Assembly (NCBI RefSeq): GCF_039652555.1 | Contig: NZ_JBDJAF010000001.1 | Coordinates: forward strand, 1,364,001-1,428,000 | Direction: 5' to 3' | Length of the DNA: 64,000 nucleotides | From: Parafrigoribacterium mesophilum | GTDB taxonomy: Bacteria > Actinomycetota > Actinomycetes > Actinomycetales > Microbacteriaceae | Shown here: positions 1 through 7,004 of the stretch, piece by piece | How positions within the stretch are numbered: the stretch's first letter is position 1 | Layout: each line of letters opens with the position of its first letter | Position numbers and translations under genes: made by a program | The notes under the pieces: model-generated | Databases searched by the model: none | The model's input: the letters and a program-made list of their open reading frames with translations, nothing else | Told to the model about the DNA's origin: nothing

Positions 1-749
1 CGCCGGATGACCTCCGCCGACGGCACTACTTCGCCCATCTCCCAGCCGTTGGTGGAGCCGACGTCCATGAACTCGATGAACCGCAGGATGTACGGCGTCG
101 CCTTGAAATGTCGAGCCATCGCGACGATGTCCTGGTCGTTGTGCCCCTTCTGAACGACCATGTTGATCTTGATCGGTCCGAGCCCCACCTCGTGGGCGAC
201 CTCGAGTCCGTGCAGCACCTTCTCCAGCGGGAAGTCGACTCCGTTCATCGCCATGAAGGTGTCGTTGTCCAGCGAGTCCACCGACACGGTGATGCGCTTC
301 AGCCCGGCATCCTTCAGCGATTGGGCCTTGTGCGCGAGCGCCGACCCGTTCGTGGTCAAGGCCAGATCAAGGTCCCGACCATCCGGTGTCTTGATCTCGC
401 TGAGCATTCCGATGAGGTCTTCAATACCCACCCGCAGCAGTGGTTCGCCGCCGGTCAGCCGGATCTTCTCCACGCCGTGAGCCACAGCAACGCGCGTAAT
501 CCGCACGATCTCCTCGAAGCTGAGCAGCATCGCCTTCGGCAAGAATTCGAAGTCGCGCCCAAAAATCTCCTTGGGCATGCAGTACACGCATCGGAAATTG
601 CACCGGTCCGTGACAGAGATCCGCAAATCCCGAAGCGGTCGATTCCGGGTATCGGTGAGAACTCCGGTGGGGATCTCACGGTCATGAGGAATCTGAGACA
701 CCCGCCGGTAATAGCGAGGCTCCGCTGTGCGAACTTCAGTGTCTGTCAC
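1..749 (-). CDS. moaA: GTP 3',8-cyclase MoaA, C-terminal part beyond the window edge
   Basis: Cytoplasmic radical SAM enzyme that starts molybdenum cofactor synthesis by converting GTP to 3',8-cyclo-7,8-dihydro-GTP. About 249 codons are visible; the family is usually 330-360 residues, so the C-terminal region with the second Fe-S cluster lies outside. RCNFRCVYCMPKE supplies the CX3CX2C cluster ligands (Cys50, 54, 57), followed by the SAM-binding RLTGGEPLLR and the strand VSVDSLD. The GTG at 749 is chosen because the reading frame just before the motif fits the family N-terminus; its ribosome site (GAGG, 2 nt away) is poor, so the start is not certain. It belongs with the moe/moa genes at 10.3-15.4 kb but is separated from them by molybdoenzyme genes. 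Confidence 0.93.
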   Translation of the reverse strand, partial: MTDTEVRTAEPRYYRRVSQIPHDREIPTGVLTDTRNRPLRDLRISVTDRCNFRCVYCMPKEIFGRDFEFLPKAMLLSFEEIVRITRVAVAHGVEKIRLTGGEPLLRVGIEDLIGMLSEIKTPDGRDLDLALTTNGSALAHKAQSLKDAGLKRITVSVDSLDNDTFMAMNGVDFPLEKVLHGLEVAHEVGLGPIKINMVVQKGHNDQDIVAMARHFKATPYILRFIEFMDVGSTNGWEMGEVVPSAEVIR

Positions 750-798
750 GACCTCAGCCTATGCGGAGAGGGCCGACAAGGCGAGCATGGATCTCATA

Positions 799-2532
799 TC
801 ACTCGACCAGTTTCCCCACGACGCTGTCTTCGCCGGTCGGCATCAGATCCAGAATCTCCTGCGGAGTCTCGGGCACAGGCTCCTGGGTCACTCCGGTGGC
901 CGGCGACCACAGCATGTTGACCGTGAGTTCAGGGTCTTGGTCCGGGTAATCGGCGCGATTGTGTGCACCGCGGGTTTCCCGTCGCATGAGCGCCGATTCC
1001 AGCGTGGCGCGGGCGGCGATCAGTGAACCCTTCATGTCGAGGGCGTGGGCGAGGTCACCGAATCCGGCAATGTCCGGGTGCACGGCCAGGTCGGGCATCC
1101 GGGCTTCGACGGCATCGAGCTTGATCAACCCGGCCTTCAATCCCTCTTCGTCCCGCACCACACCGGCGTGCTCACTCATCAGGTCGCGGATGGCGCGCTG
1201 CATGCTCCGCACGTTGTCGTAGCCTCGGCCTGCCAGCAGTTCGTCGATCTCATCTCGCGCCTCGGATACGGCGGCGGCGCTGCGAACCTGGGCCGGCAGC
1301 GTTCGCGAGTACGCGGCTGCGGCCGCCCCGACGATGCGGCCGTAGACCAGGAGTTCGGCCAGGGAGTTGCCGCCCAGCCGGTTGGCGCCGTGCGTGCCGG
1401 AGGATGCCTCCCCGATCGCATACAGGCCGGCGACCTCGGTGCCGTGATCGTCGGCGCGCACCAGCACTCCTCCCATCGAGTAGTGCGCGGTCGGTGCGAT
1501 CTCGATCGGGTTCTTGGTGATGTCGAGCATCTGCAAATCGAGCATGTTCCGGTAGACCCGAGGCAGCCGGGTGAGCACGACGTCGCGGTCCAGGTGGGTG
1601 AGGTCGAGCAGCACGCCGCCCTTGGGCGTTCCCCGACCCTGCGTGATCTCGGTGGAGATGGCCAGCGCCACCCTGTCCCTGGTGGACAATTCCATCCGCT
1701 CCGGGTCATAGCGGGACATGAACCGCTCGCCGTCCGCGTTGAGCAGGATCCCACCCTCGCCACGTGCCGCTTCCGAAATGAGCAGGCCCTGCGCATCCGC
1801 GGGCTCGAGGATGCCCGACGGGTGAAACTGCACCAGTTCCGCGTCCCGGATGCGCGCGCCGGCCAGCACCGCGAGCCGGAACGAGTCGCCGGTGTTCTCG
1901 TCACGCCGGGACGACGTCTGCCGCCAGATCCTGGTGTGTCCGCCGGTGGCGAGGATCACCGCGTCGGCGTGGATGACCATTCGGGTACCATCGACGAGAT
2001 CGAAGCCATACGCGCCGAAAATTCGCCCGTCGGCCACCAGGAGCCGGGACACGTAGACGGTGTCGATGATCGGCACGTCGACCTCGGCCGCCCGGCGCAA
2101 GAGGGTCCGCTGGATTTCCAGACCGGTGTAGTCCCCGGCGAAGCACGTCCTGCGGTAGGTATGTGCCCCGAAGAACCGCTGCGAGATCCGGCCGTCCGCT
2201 TCCCGGGCGAACGGCATACCCCAGCCTTCGAGTTCCTTGATGCCCTGTGGCGCGTTGCGCGCCACCGTCTCGACGATGCTGGGATCGGCGAGGAAGTACG
2301 CTTCCTTGATCGTGTCGGCGGCATGCTGCTGCCAGGAGTCTTCGGGGTCCATCGTGCCCAGGGCCGCGTTGATGCCGCCGGCGGCAAGGGTGGTGTGTGC
2401 GTCGTACTTGCGGCGTTTGCCGATCGCGAGGACATCCACGCCCTGCTGCTTGAGTTCGATAGCCGCACGCAGGCCCGCGCCTCCTGTGCCGATCACGAGG
2501 ACCGAGGTGGAAATGACGCTTTCGTTGTTCAC
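799..2532 (-). CDS. FAD-dependent fumarate reductase/succinate dehydrogenase/L-aspartate oxidase family flavoprotein
   Basis: A 577-residue flavoprotein of the family that interconverts succinate and fumarate or oxidises L-aspartate. Seen: FAD dinucleotide-binding GTGGAG at 15-20, TTLAAGGINA at 47-56, FHPSG at 236-240, RGEGG at 257-261, TRDRVA near 286, the AHYSMGG active-site histidine at 350 and HGANRLGGNS at 381-390. The C-terminal helical domain is complete. No iron-sulfur (SdhB) or membrane anchor subunit is adjacent, and no NadA or NadC gene, so neither a respiratory complex nor NAD synthesis is supported by context. It starts with GTG after AGAAAGAAAG. The gene is divergent from a cupin gene. 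The family assignment is firm; the substrate is not. Confidence 0.85.
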   Translation of the reverse strand: MNNESVISTSVLVIGTGGAGLRAAIELKQQGVDVLAIGKRRKYDAHTTLAAGGINAALGTMDPEDSWQQHAADTIKEAYFLADPSIVETVARNAPQGIKELEGWGMPFAREADGRISQRFFGAHTYRRTCFAGDYTGLEIQRTLLRRAAEVDVPIIDTVYVSRLLVADGRIFGAYGFDLVDGTRMVIHADAVILATGGHTRIWRQTSSRRDENTGDSFRLAVLAGARIRDAELVQFHPSGILEPADAQGLLISEAARGEGGILLNADGERFMSRYDPERMELSTRDRVALAISTEITQGRGTPKGGVLLDLTHLDRDVVLTRLPRVYRNMLDLQMLDITKNPIEIAPTAHYSMGGVLVRADDHGTEVAGLYAIGEASSGTHGANRLGGNSLAELLVYGRIVGAAAAAYSRTLPAQVRSAAAVSEARDEIDELLAGRGYDNVRSMQRAIRDLMSEHAGVVRDEEGLKAGLIKLDAVEARMPDLAVHPDIAGFGDLAHALDMKGSLIAARATLESALMRRETRGAHNRADYPDQDPELTVNMLWSPATGVTQEPVPETPQEILDLMPTGEDSVVGKLVE

Positions 2533-2592
2533 GGTGCTTTCTTTCTGGTCCGTGCTGGACCGTTTGGATCGATGGTCGACTATCGTGAGACG

Positions 2593-2976
2593 ATGCAGAA
2601 GACCTCACTGACTGCCTTGATGCGCCACGAACTGGAGCACGCGCGTACCGCTCCGGCCGGCCGGAGTTCTAAGACTGTTTTCGGCGGGCACGAGAAGATC
2701 CTTCGCCAGACGGTGATCGCGTTGCGCGCCGGCGAAGGCCTGGATGAACACGTGAGTCCTGGCGAAGCCACCATCTATGTGCTTCACGGCAGGGTGTTGC
2801 TGGAAAGCGGCGGCTCATCCTGGTCGGGGTGGATCGGCGACCTGCTCATCGTGCCGACCGCGAACCTCACGCTGAAGGCGCTGGAGGATTCAGCACTGCT
2901 GTTCACGGTGGCAAAACTGGTGCAACCCGGCCAACCTGCCACGCCTGACGTCGGGGCTTCCGTCTCCACAGTCTGA
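2593..2976 (+). CDS. small cupin-domain protein
   Basis: About 127 residues forming a single cupin barrel: the segment ALRAGEGLDEHVSPGEATIY is a typical cupin motif 1 with His and Glu metal-ligand candidates, followed by YVLHGRVLLESGG and GDLLIVPTANLTLKALEDS for motif 2. Cupins of this size often bind a metal or small ligand, and many lack enzymatic activity; this one has only one clear His in motif 1. ATG at 2593 is the start chosen; an in-frame ATG at 2572 would add seven residues, and neither has a good ribosome site. It is divergent from the fumarate-reductase-like gene, so the two may share a control region. No specific function can be assigned. Confidence 0.75.
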   Translation: MQKTSLTALMRHELEHARTAPAGRSSKTVFGGHEKILRQTVIALRAGEGLDEHVSPGEATIYVLHGRVLLESGGSSWSGWIGDLLIVPTANLTLKALEDSALLFTVAKLVQPGQPATPDVGASVSTV

Positions 2977-3095
2977 CCTCTCGCGTTGAGAATCCGCGAC
3001 TCCGTGGCCCGAGCATGATCTGTCGAGGAGGTCGTGGAAAACAACGCTGTCCTGATTAAAAGGCTAACGAGAGGGTAGGAAAATACCAGACTAGA

Positions 3096-3129
3096 AACTC
3101 CCGCACCGTAGTGCTACGGTGCGGGAGTT
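3096..3129 (-). terminator. perfect 15-bp hairpin terminator
   Basis: AACTCCCGCACCGTA and TACGGTGCGGGAGTT form a perfect 15-bp stem with a four-base GTGC loop. It lies just past the stop codon of the sulfite-oxidase-like gene on the minus strand, and the transcript then reads TTCTAG and, a little later, TTTT. It could also stop the cupin transcript arriving from the other side, so it may act in both directions. Confidence 0.8.
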
Positions 3130-3146
3130 CCGAGACGCTCACCGTG

Positions 3147-4940
3147 TTAAATCGACTGGCGGTACCCGAAGAACTCGTGGTCCTGGTTGTAGCCGCCATA
3201 GCCGCCGCCGACTTCAGAGAAGTGCTCGACGAACTCGATTCCCTTGATCCACTTGACCATCTTGAAGCCCAGCTGGGTTTCATTGCGCAGTCGCAGCGGG
3301 GCGCCGTGGCCGAAGGACAGCGTCTCGCCGTTCATGTCGTAGGCCAGCATGGTGAGCTGATAACTCATGTGCTCGATCGGATGCGCATCGTAGTAGATGC
3401 CCTTGTCCGGTCCGTCGCCGAGCGAGTAGAACACCACCCACTTCGCCTCGGGTTTGGGCTTCACGAGATCGAGGATGTCCTGCATCCGCACCCCGCCCCA
3501 CTTCGCCACGCCGGACCAGCCCTGGATGCAGAAGTGCTGCGTGATCTGCTCGTGGTACGGCATGGCGCGCAGCTGCACGAGGTCGAGTTCGACCGGGTTC
3601 TCCACGAGACCGTTGATGCGCAGCCGGTAGTCGGCGAAGTTACCGTCGAACAGCGCCTTGTACTCCTCGGAGTCCGGGTACTGGCCGTTGTGCCACAGGT
3701 AGGGCGAGATGTCCTTCTCGGTGTACTGCCCTGGCTTGGAGTCGATGTGCTCGAACAAGCGCTGCGCCGGCCCGATCAGCGCGTAGCCGACCCGCTGCAC
3801 CACCCGCGGGTAACGGATGGTGAGTGGCGTCGCCGCGACCCAGCCGACGATCATGACGACCAGGGAGGCGGCGAAGATCCAGAACCCGACCCAGGTCTCG
3901 TCGTCGCGGCTGGCGTACATGTGGTTGAGATTCCGCAGCGCGCCTGTGGTGAGCACAAGCGTCACGTGCACCACGATGAACAGCAGGAACCACACCATGA
4001 CGACGAAGTGCAATGATCTGGCCACCTGGATGCTGAACACCGAACTGATCCACTTGAACTTCGTCGACAGCGCCGGCGACATGCCGAGCCCGGTGATCAG
4101 GGCGGCCGGGGCCGCGAGAAAGACGGTGATGAAGTAGGCGATGAGCTGCAGACTGTTGTAGTTCACCCAGCCGGTCTCGGCCGGCCAGTCCAACGACAGG
4201 TACTGGATGGCCACCGAGATCGAGTTCGGGATGACATCCCAGCTCATCGGCACCAGGCGCATCCACTGTCCGGTGACGAAAATGAGAACGAAGAAGACGA
4301 TGCCGTTGAGCAGCCACAACGTGTCGACGCCCAGGTGCCACCAGCGGGCCAGGCCGATCGAGTGGCGCATCCCGGGCAGTCCGACCTGGTGCGGGAGACT
4401 GATCGAGTCCTTCTTCGCCGTCCACAGCGGATCATCGGGCACCGGCCGCTGCACCCGGAACCAGTCCTTGCCCGGAGTGGAGTGCCTGGTCCAGTACAGC
4501 CGGGGATGATCGGTGAGAATCTGCCAGCCACTGCGGATGATGAAAATGAGCAGGAACGCGTTGAGGAAGTGCTGCCAGCCGAGCCAGGCGGGGAAGCCGA
4601 CCGGCGCGTTGTCGGGCAGTTCCGACGTTCCCGGGTACTGCGCCATGAAGTCCTGCACGGCGGGCAGTTCCCGGATGCCTTTGGCCACAGCAATTCCGAT
4701 GATAAGCAGCAGCAGCCCGATCGGGATCAGCCAGAGCAGGTTGAACCACTTGCTATTGCCGATGCGCACCCGAGGTGCAATGCCGCGGTCCTGCGGGATG
4801 GTCCCGGCGAACGTGTGCGGGTCGATGACATCCTCACCCTGCCTGAGCTGGGATCGGAAGCTGTGCACGACCTCCGGTGAGATCTTGGAGGCGGCCGGAC
4901 TGGGCAGGTCGGACGGGGTGGGGCGCTGTTCGGTGTCCAT
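3147..4940 (-). CDS. b-type cytochrome fused to a sulfite-oxidase/YedY-type molybdopterin domain
   Basis: A 597-residue membrane molybdoenzyme. Residues 1-60 are soluble; about six membrane segments follow (near 65-87, 121-138, 203-225, 263-290, 305-330 and 349-372) with histidines in RWWHLGVDTLW and RSLHFVVMVWF / FIVVHVTL that suit heme b, as in cytochrome b561-type subunits. Residues 410-597 are an oxidoreductase molybdopterin-binding domain, with the Mo-ligating cysteine candidate Cys471 in CIQGWSGVAKWGG. In most bacteria the two halves are separate proteins (MsrP/MsrQ-like) and the Mo part is exported. Here there is no Tat signal, so the Mo domain may face the cytoplasm. Electron transfer between quinone or cytochrome and a small substrate is inferred; the substrate is unknown. 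Confidence 0.85.
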   Translation of the reverse strand: MDTEQRPTPSDLPSPAASKISPEVVHSFRSQLRQGEDVIDPHTFAGTIPQDRGIAPRVRIGNSKWFNLLWLIPIGLLLLIIGIAVAKGIRELPAVQDFMAQYPGTSELPDNAPVGFPAWLGWQHFLNAFLLIFIIRSGWQILTDHPRLYWTRHSTPGKDWFRVQRPVPDDPLWTAKKDSISLPHQVGLPGMRHSIGLARWWHLGVDTLWLLNGIVFFVLIFVTGQWMRLVPMSWDVIPNSISVAIQYLSLDWPAETGWVNYNSLQLIAYFITVFLAAPAALITGLGMSPALSTKFKWISSVFSIQVARSLHFVVMVWFLLFIVVHVTLVLTTGALRNLNHMYASRDDETWVGFWIFAASLVVMIVGWVAATPLTIRYPRVVQRVGYALIGPAQRLFEHIDSKPGQYTEKDISPYLWHNGQYPDSEEYKALFDGNFADYRLRINGLVENPVELDLVQLRAMPYHEQITQHFCIQGWSGVAKWGGVRMQDILDLVKPKPEAKWVVFYSLGDGPDKGIYYDAHPIEHMSYQLTMLAYDMNGETLSFGHGAPLRLRNETQLGFKMVKWIKGIEFVEHFSEVGGGYGGYNQDHEFFGYRQSI

Positions 4941-5001
4941 GGGTCCGAGCGTAGCAACGTGCGTCGTCGACCCACCAGGCGCAACGGAGTGTCGCTCGAA
5001 T

Positions 5002-5451
5002 TTACGCTTTCAGGTTCGCGATGACCACGCCGATGGGCGTCGTGATCAGCACGATCAGGATCATCACCCGAAAGCCGTACAGCATCCACCGGTTCCCGGC
5101 GCTCGCTCCGCGCACCGACCAGATGAACAGGCCGAGCGCGACAACGATGAGCGCGGCGCCGATGTCGACCATCCACGCGGCACCGATGATGGTGCCGAGC
5201 AGCACCGCAACATGGGCCAGGTTGAAGGCCACTGCCTCGGCTGCGACTACCCGACCGGGCGGCTGATGCGACGCCAGCTGTGCCTGTCCCAGTCCAAGGA
5301 CGAGTTGCGCAACGCCCGCCACCAGCACGATGTAGGCCACTGCCCAGGATGCCGTGTAACTGGGCGCCGGAGCCGCCGCTGCGGACAACACGCCACCGGC
5401 GATGACACTCACCCCGCCGAGAATCAGGAAGGGGATCGCGGGCCGCTGCAC
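5002..5451 (-). CDS. four-helix integral membrane protein of unknown function
   Basis: About 149 residues with four hydrophobic segments: AIPFLILGGVSVIAGGVLS, ASWAVAYIVLVAGVAQLVLG, VAFNLAHVAVLLGTIIGA plus DIGAALIVVALGLFIW, and the C-terminal FRVMILIVLITTPIGVVIA. The reading frame extends further upstream, but that part overlaps the 3' end of the MFS gene and has arginine-rich shadow composition; the GTG at 5451 with GGAG just before it gives a sensible start. It sits between the MFS carrier and the cytochrome/molybdopterin fusion on the same strand, with 61 and 74 bp gaps, so it may be co-transcribed. I do not recognise the family. Confidence 0.65.
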   Translation of the reverse strand: MQRPAIPFLILGGVSVIAGGVLSAAAAPAPSYTASWAVAYIVLVAGVAQLVLGLGQAQLASHQPPGRVVAAEAVAFNLAHVAVLLGTIIGAAWMVDIGAALIVVALGLFIWSVRGASAGNRWMLYGFRVMILIVLITTPIGVVIANLKA

Positions 5452-5525
5452 GATCTCCAGTGTAGGTGCGGCAGAACGCGAATGTGGCGCCGGTCCCCCG
5501 ACGCCACACTCCAGTTCCGTTGCTG

Positions 5526-6857
5526 TTACACGACCGACGCTTCGTCCGCATCCGCGATGACCGGAGCCTTGACCGCGTCCACCTTCGGCTTCGGCATCCT
5601 GGTGATGATCGGGAGGATGATCGCCGCGAGGGCGATGACGCCGATCACCGTGTAGCCGGACACGTAGTTCTTGTCTCCGCCGATCAGCGCCGCGATGATG
5701 GGCGGCCCGATGATCCCGCCGAGGCTCCACCCGATGATCATCAGCCCGTAGATGGCACCGGCGTGCTTGACCCCGAAGAAGTCGCCCGCCGTTGCCGGCA
5801 TCGTGCCGAATCCGCCGCCGTAGCAGAGGTAGATGATCGCCGCGAGGATGAAGAACAGCGCGGCGTTACTGGCGTGAGGGATGATCAGCAGGCAGACGCC
5901 CTGCAGGCCGAGCATCAACCCGAACGCCGTCATCCGACCGGTGAAGCCGGATACCCACGCCCAGAAGATCCGGCCGCCGCCGTTGAACAGCGACAGGATG
6001 CCGACGAGCGCCGCTGCACCCGCCACGCTGTATCCCGCGATGTCGATGGCGCTGGAGTTGGCCTGCGCAATCAGCGCGATACCCACTGTCACGTTGAGTG
6101 TCAGGATGGCCGCAAGCAAGTACCACTGCACGGTGTGCAGCGCCTCGCCCTCGGTGAATTGCTTCGCGCTGTCCCGGGTCCGACCGGTTGTCGCTGGCAC
6201 CCAGCCGGGAACGGTGTAACCGGCCGGCGGGTTCCGGAAGAACGACGCCCCGACGAGCGAGAGCACGAGGTATCCGATTCCCAGGGGAAGGAACGCCCAG
6301 TTCGGTTCCGTCGGACGCATGGCGATGAGCCACTGTGCCACCGGGGCCGTCAACACGGCGCCGAAGCCGAACCCTGCGACGGCGAGGCCGGTGATGAGGC
6401 CGCGCTTGTCGGGGAACCACTTCTGCAGCATGGCGATCGGCACAATGTAGGCGAAGCCGAGTCCAAACCCGCTGATCACTCCGTAACCGAGCACGAGCAG
6501 CCACAGTTGTGAGTGGTCGTGCGACAGTGCGAACGAGGCGAGGATGCATCCGACGGCGTAAATGATGCCGCCGGCCAGGGCCACCGGACGTGGTCCTACC
6601 TTGTCCTGGATGCGGCCACCGACATAACTGCCGATGAAGATCATCCCGATGGTAACGGTGAACGGAAGGGAAGCTTCCGGGTTGGTCAACGCCATGGCGT
6701 CTGGTTTCTTCAGTGCCGAGCTGAACACACTCCACGCATAGACGGCGCCGATGGAGAATTGCAGCAACAGTGCGGCAATGACGATCCACCATCGACCGTG
6801 TGTTGGGTTCTGCCTGTTCCCGAGCGCGGACGTCGACCCGGTAGCGGATTGGGACAT
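5526..6857 (-). CDS. MFS transporter, oxalate/formate antiporter (OFA) type
   Basis: A 443-residue, 12-helix major facilitator. Features typical of the OxlT/OFA branch are the N-terminal GAVYAWSVFSSALKKP, the loop GGRIQDKVGPRP between helices 2 and 3, GFGLGFAYIVPIAMLQKWFPDKRG, and a repeat-related loop in the second half. OFA carriers exchange or take up oxalate, formate and related carboxylates; the exact substrate cannot be read from sequence. It lies 147 bp downstream of the YdeP-type dehydrogenase gene on the same strand, which makes a formate-related role plausible. The start ATG follows AAAGGTACA. Confidence 0.82.
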   Translation of the reverse strand: MSQSATGSTSALGNRQNPTHGRWWIVIAALLLQFSIGAVYAWSVFSSALKKPDAMALTNPEASLPFTVTIGMIFIGSYVGGRIQDKVGPRPVALAGGIIYAVGCILASFALSHDHSQLWLLVLGYGVISGFGLGFAYIVPIAMLQKWFPDKRGLITGLAVAGFGFGAVLTAPVAQWLIAMRPTEPNWAFLPLGIGYLVLSLVGASFFRNPPAGYTVPGWVPATTGRTRDSAKQFTEGEALHTVQWYLLAAILTLNVTVGIALIAQANSSAIDIAGYSVAGAAALVGILSLFNGGGRIFWAWVSGFTGRMTAFGLMLGLQGVCLLIIPHASNAALFFILAAIIYLCYGGGFGTMPATAGDFFGVKHAGAIYGLMIIGWSLGGIIGPPIIAALIGGDKNYVSGYTVIGVIALAAIILPIITRMPKPKVDAVKAPVIADADEASVV

Positions 6858-7004
6858 CGTTGTACCTTTCTGTTCGCGCCCGAGTCACTCCCTGATGGGA
6901 CGGGCGACGCTTTTGGGGTCGCTGAACGACCCGAGGGTGTTCCGAAACAAAGCTGGCGGTCGCGAGCGACCGGGCACCGCCCGGCCGCCGCGAGGGGTCA
7001 TCAT

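Noticed and set aside
1045..2592. Plus-strand open frame leading into the cupin gene
   Set aside because: It is antisense to the flavoprotein gene; only the last 127 codons, after 2593, have protein-like cupin sequence.
6916..6932. Hairpin GGGTCG/CGACCC upstream of the MFS gene, considered as a terminator for the YdeP gene
   Set aside because: In the direction of transcription it is followed by A residues, not U, and other weak hairpins nearby are equally good.
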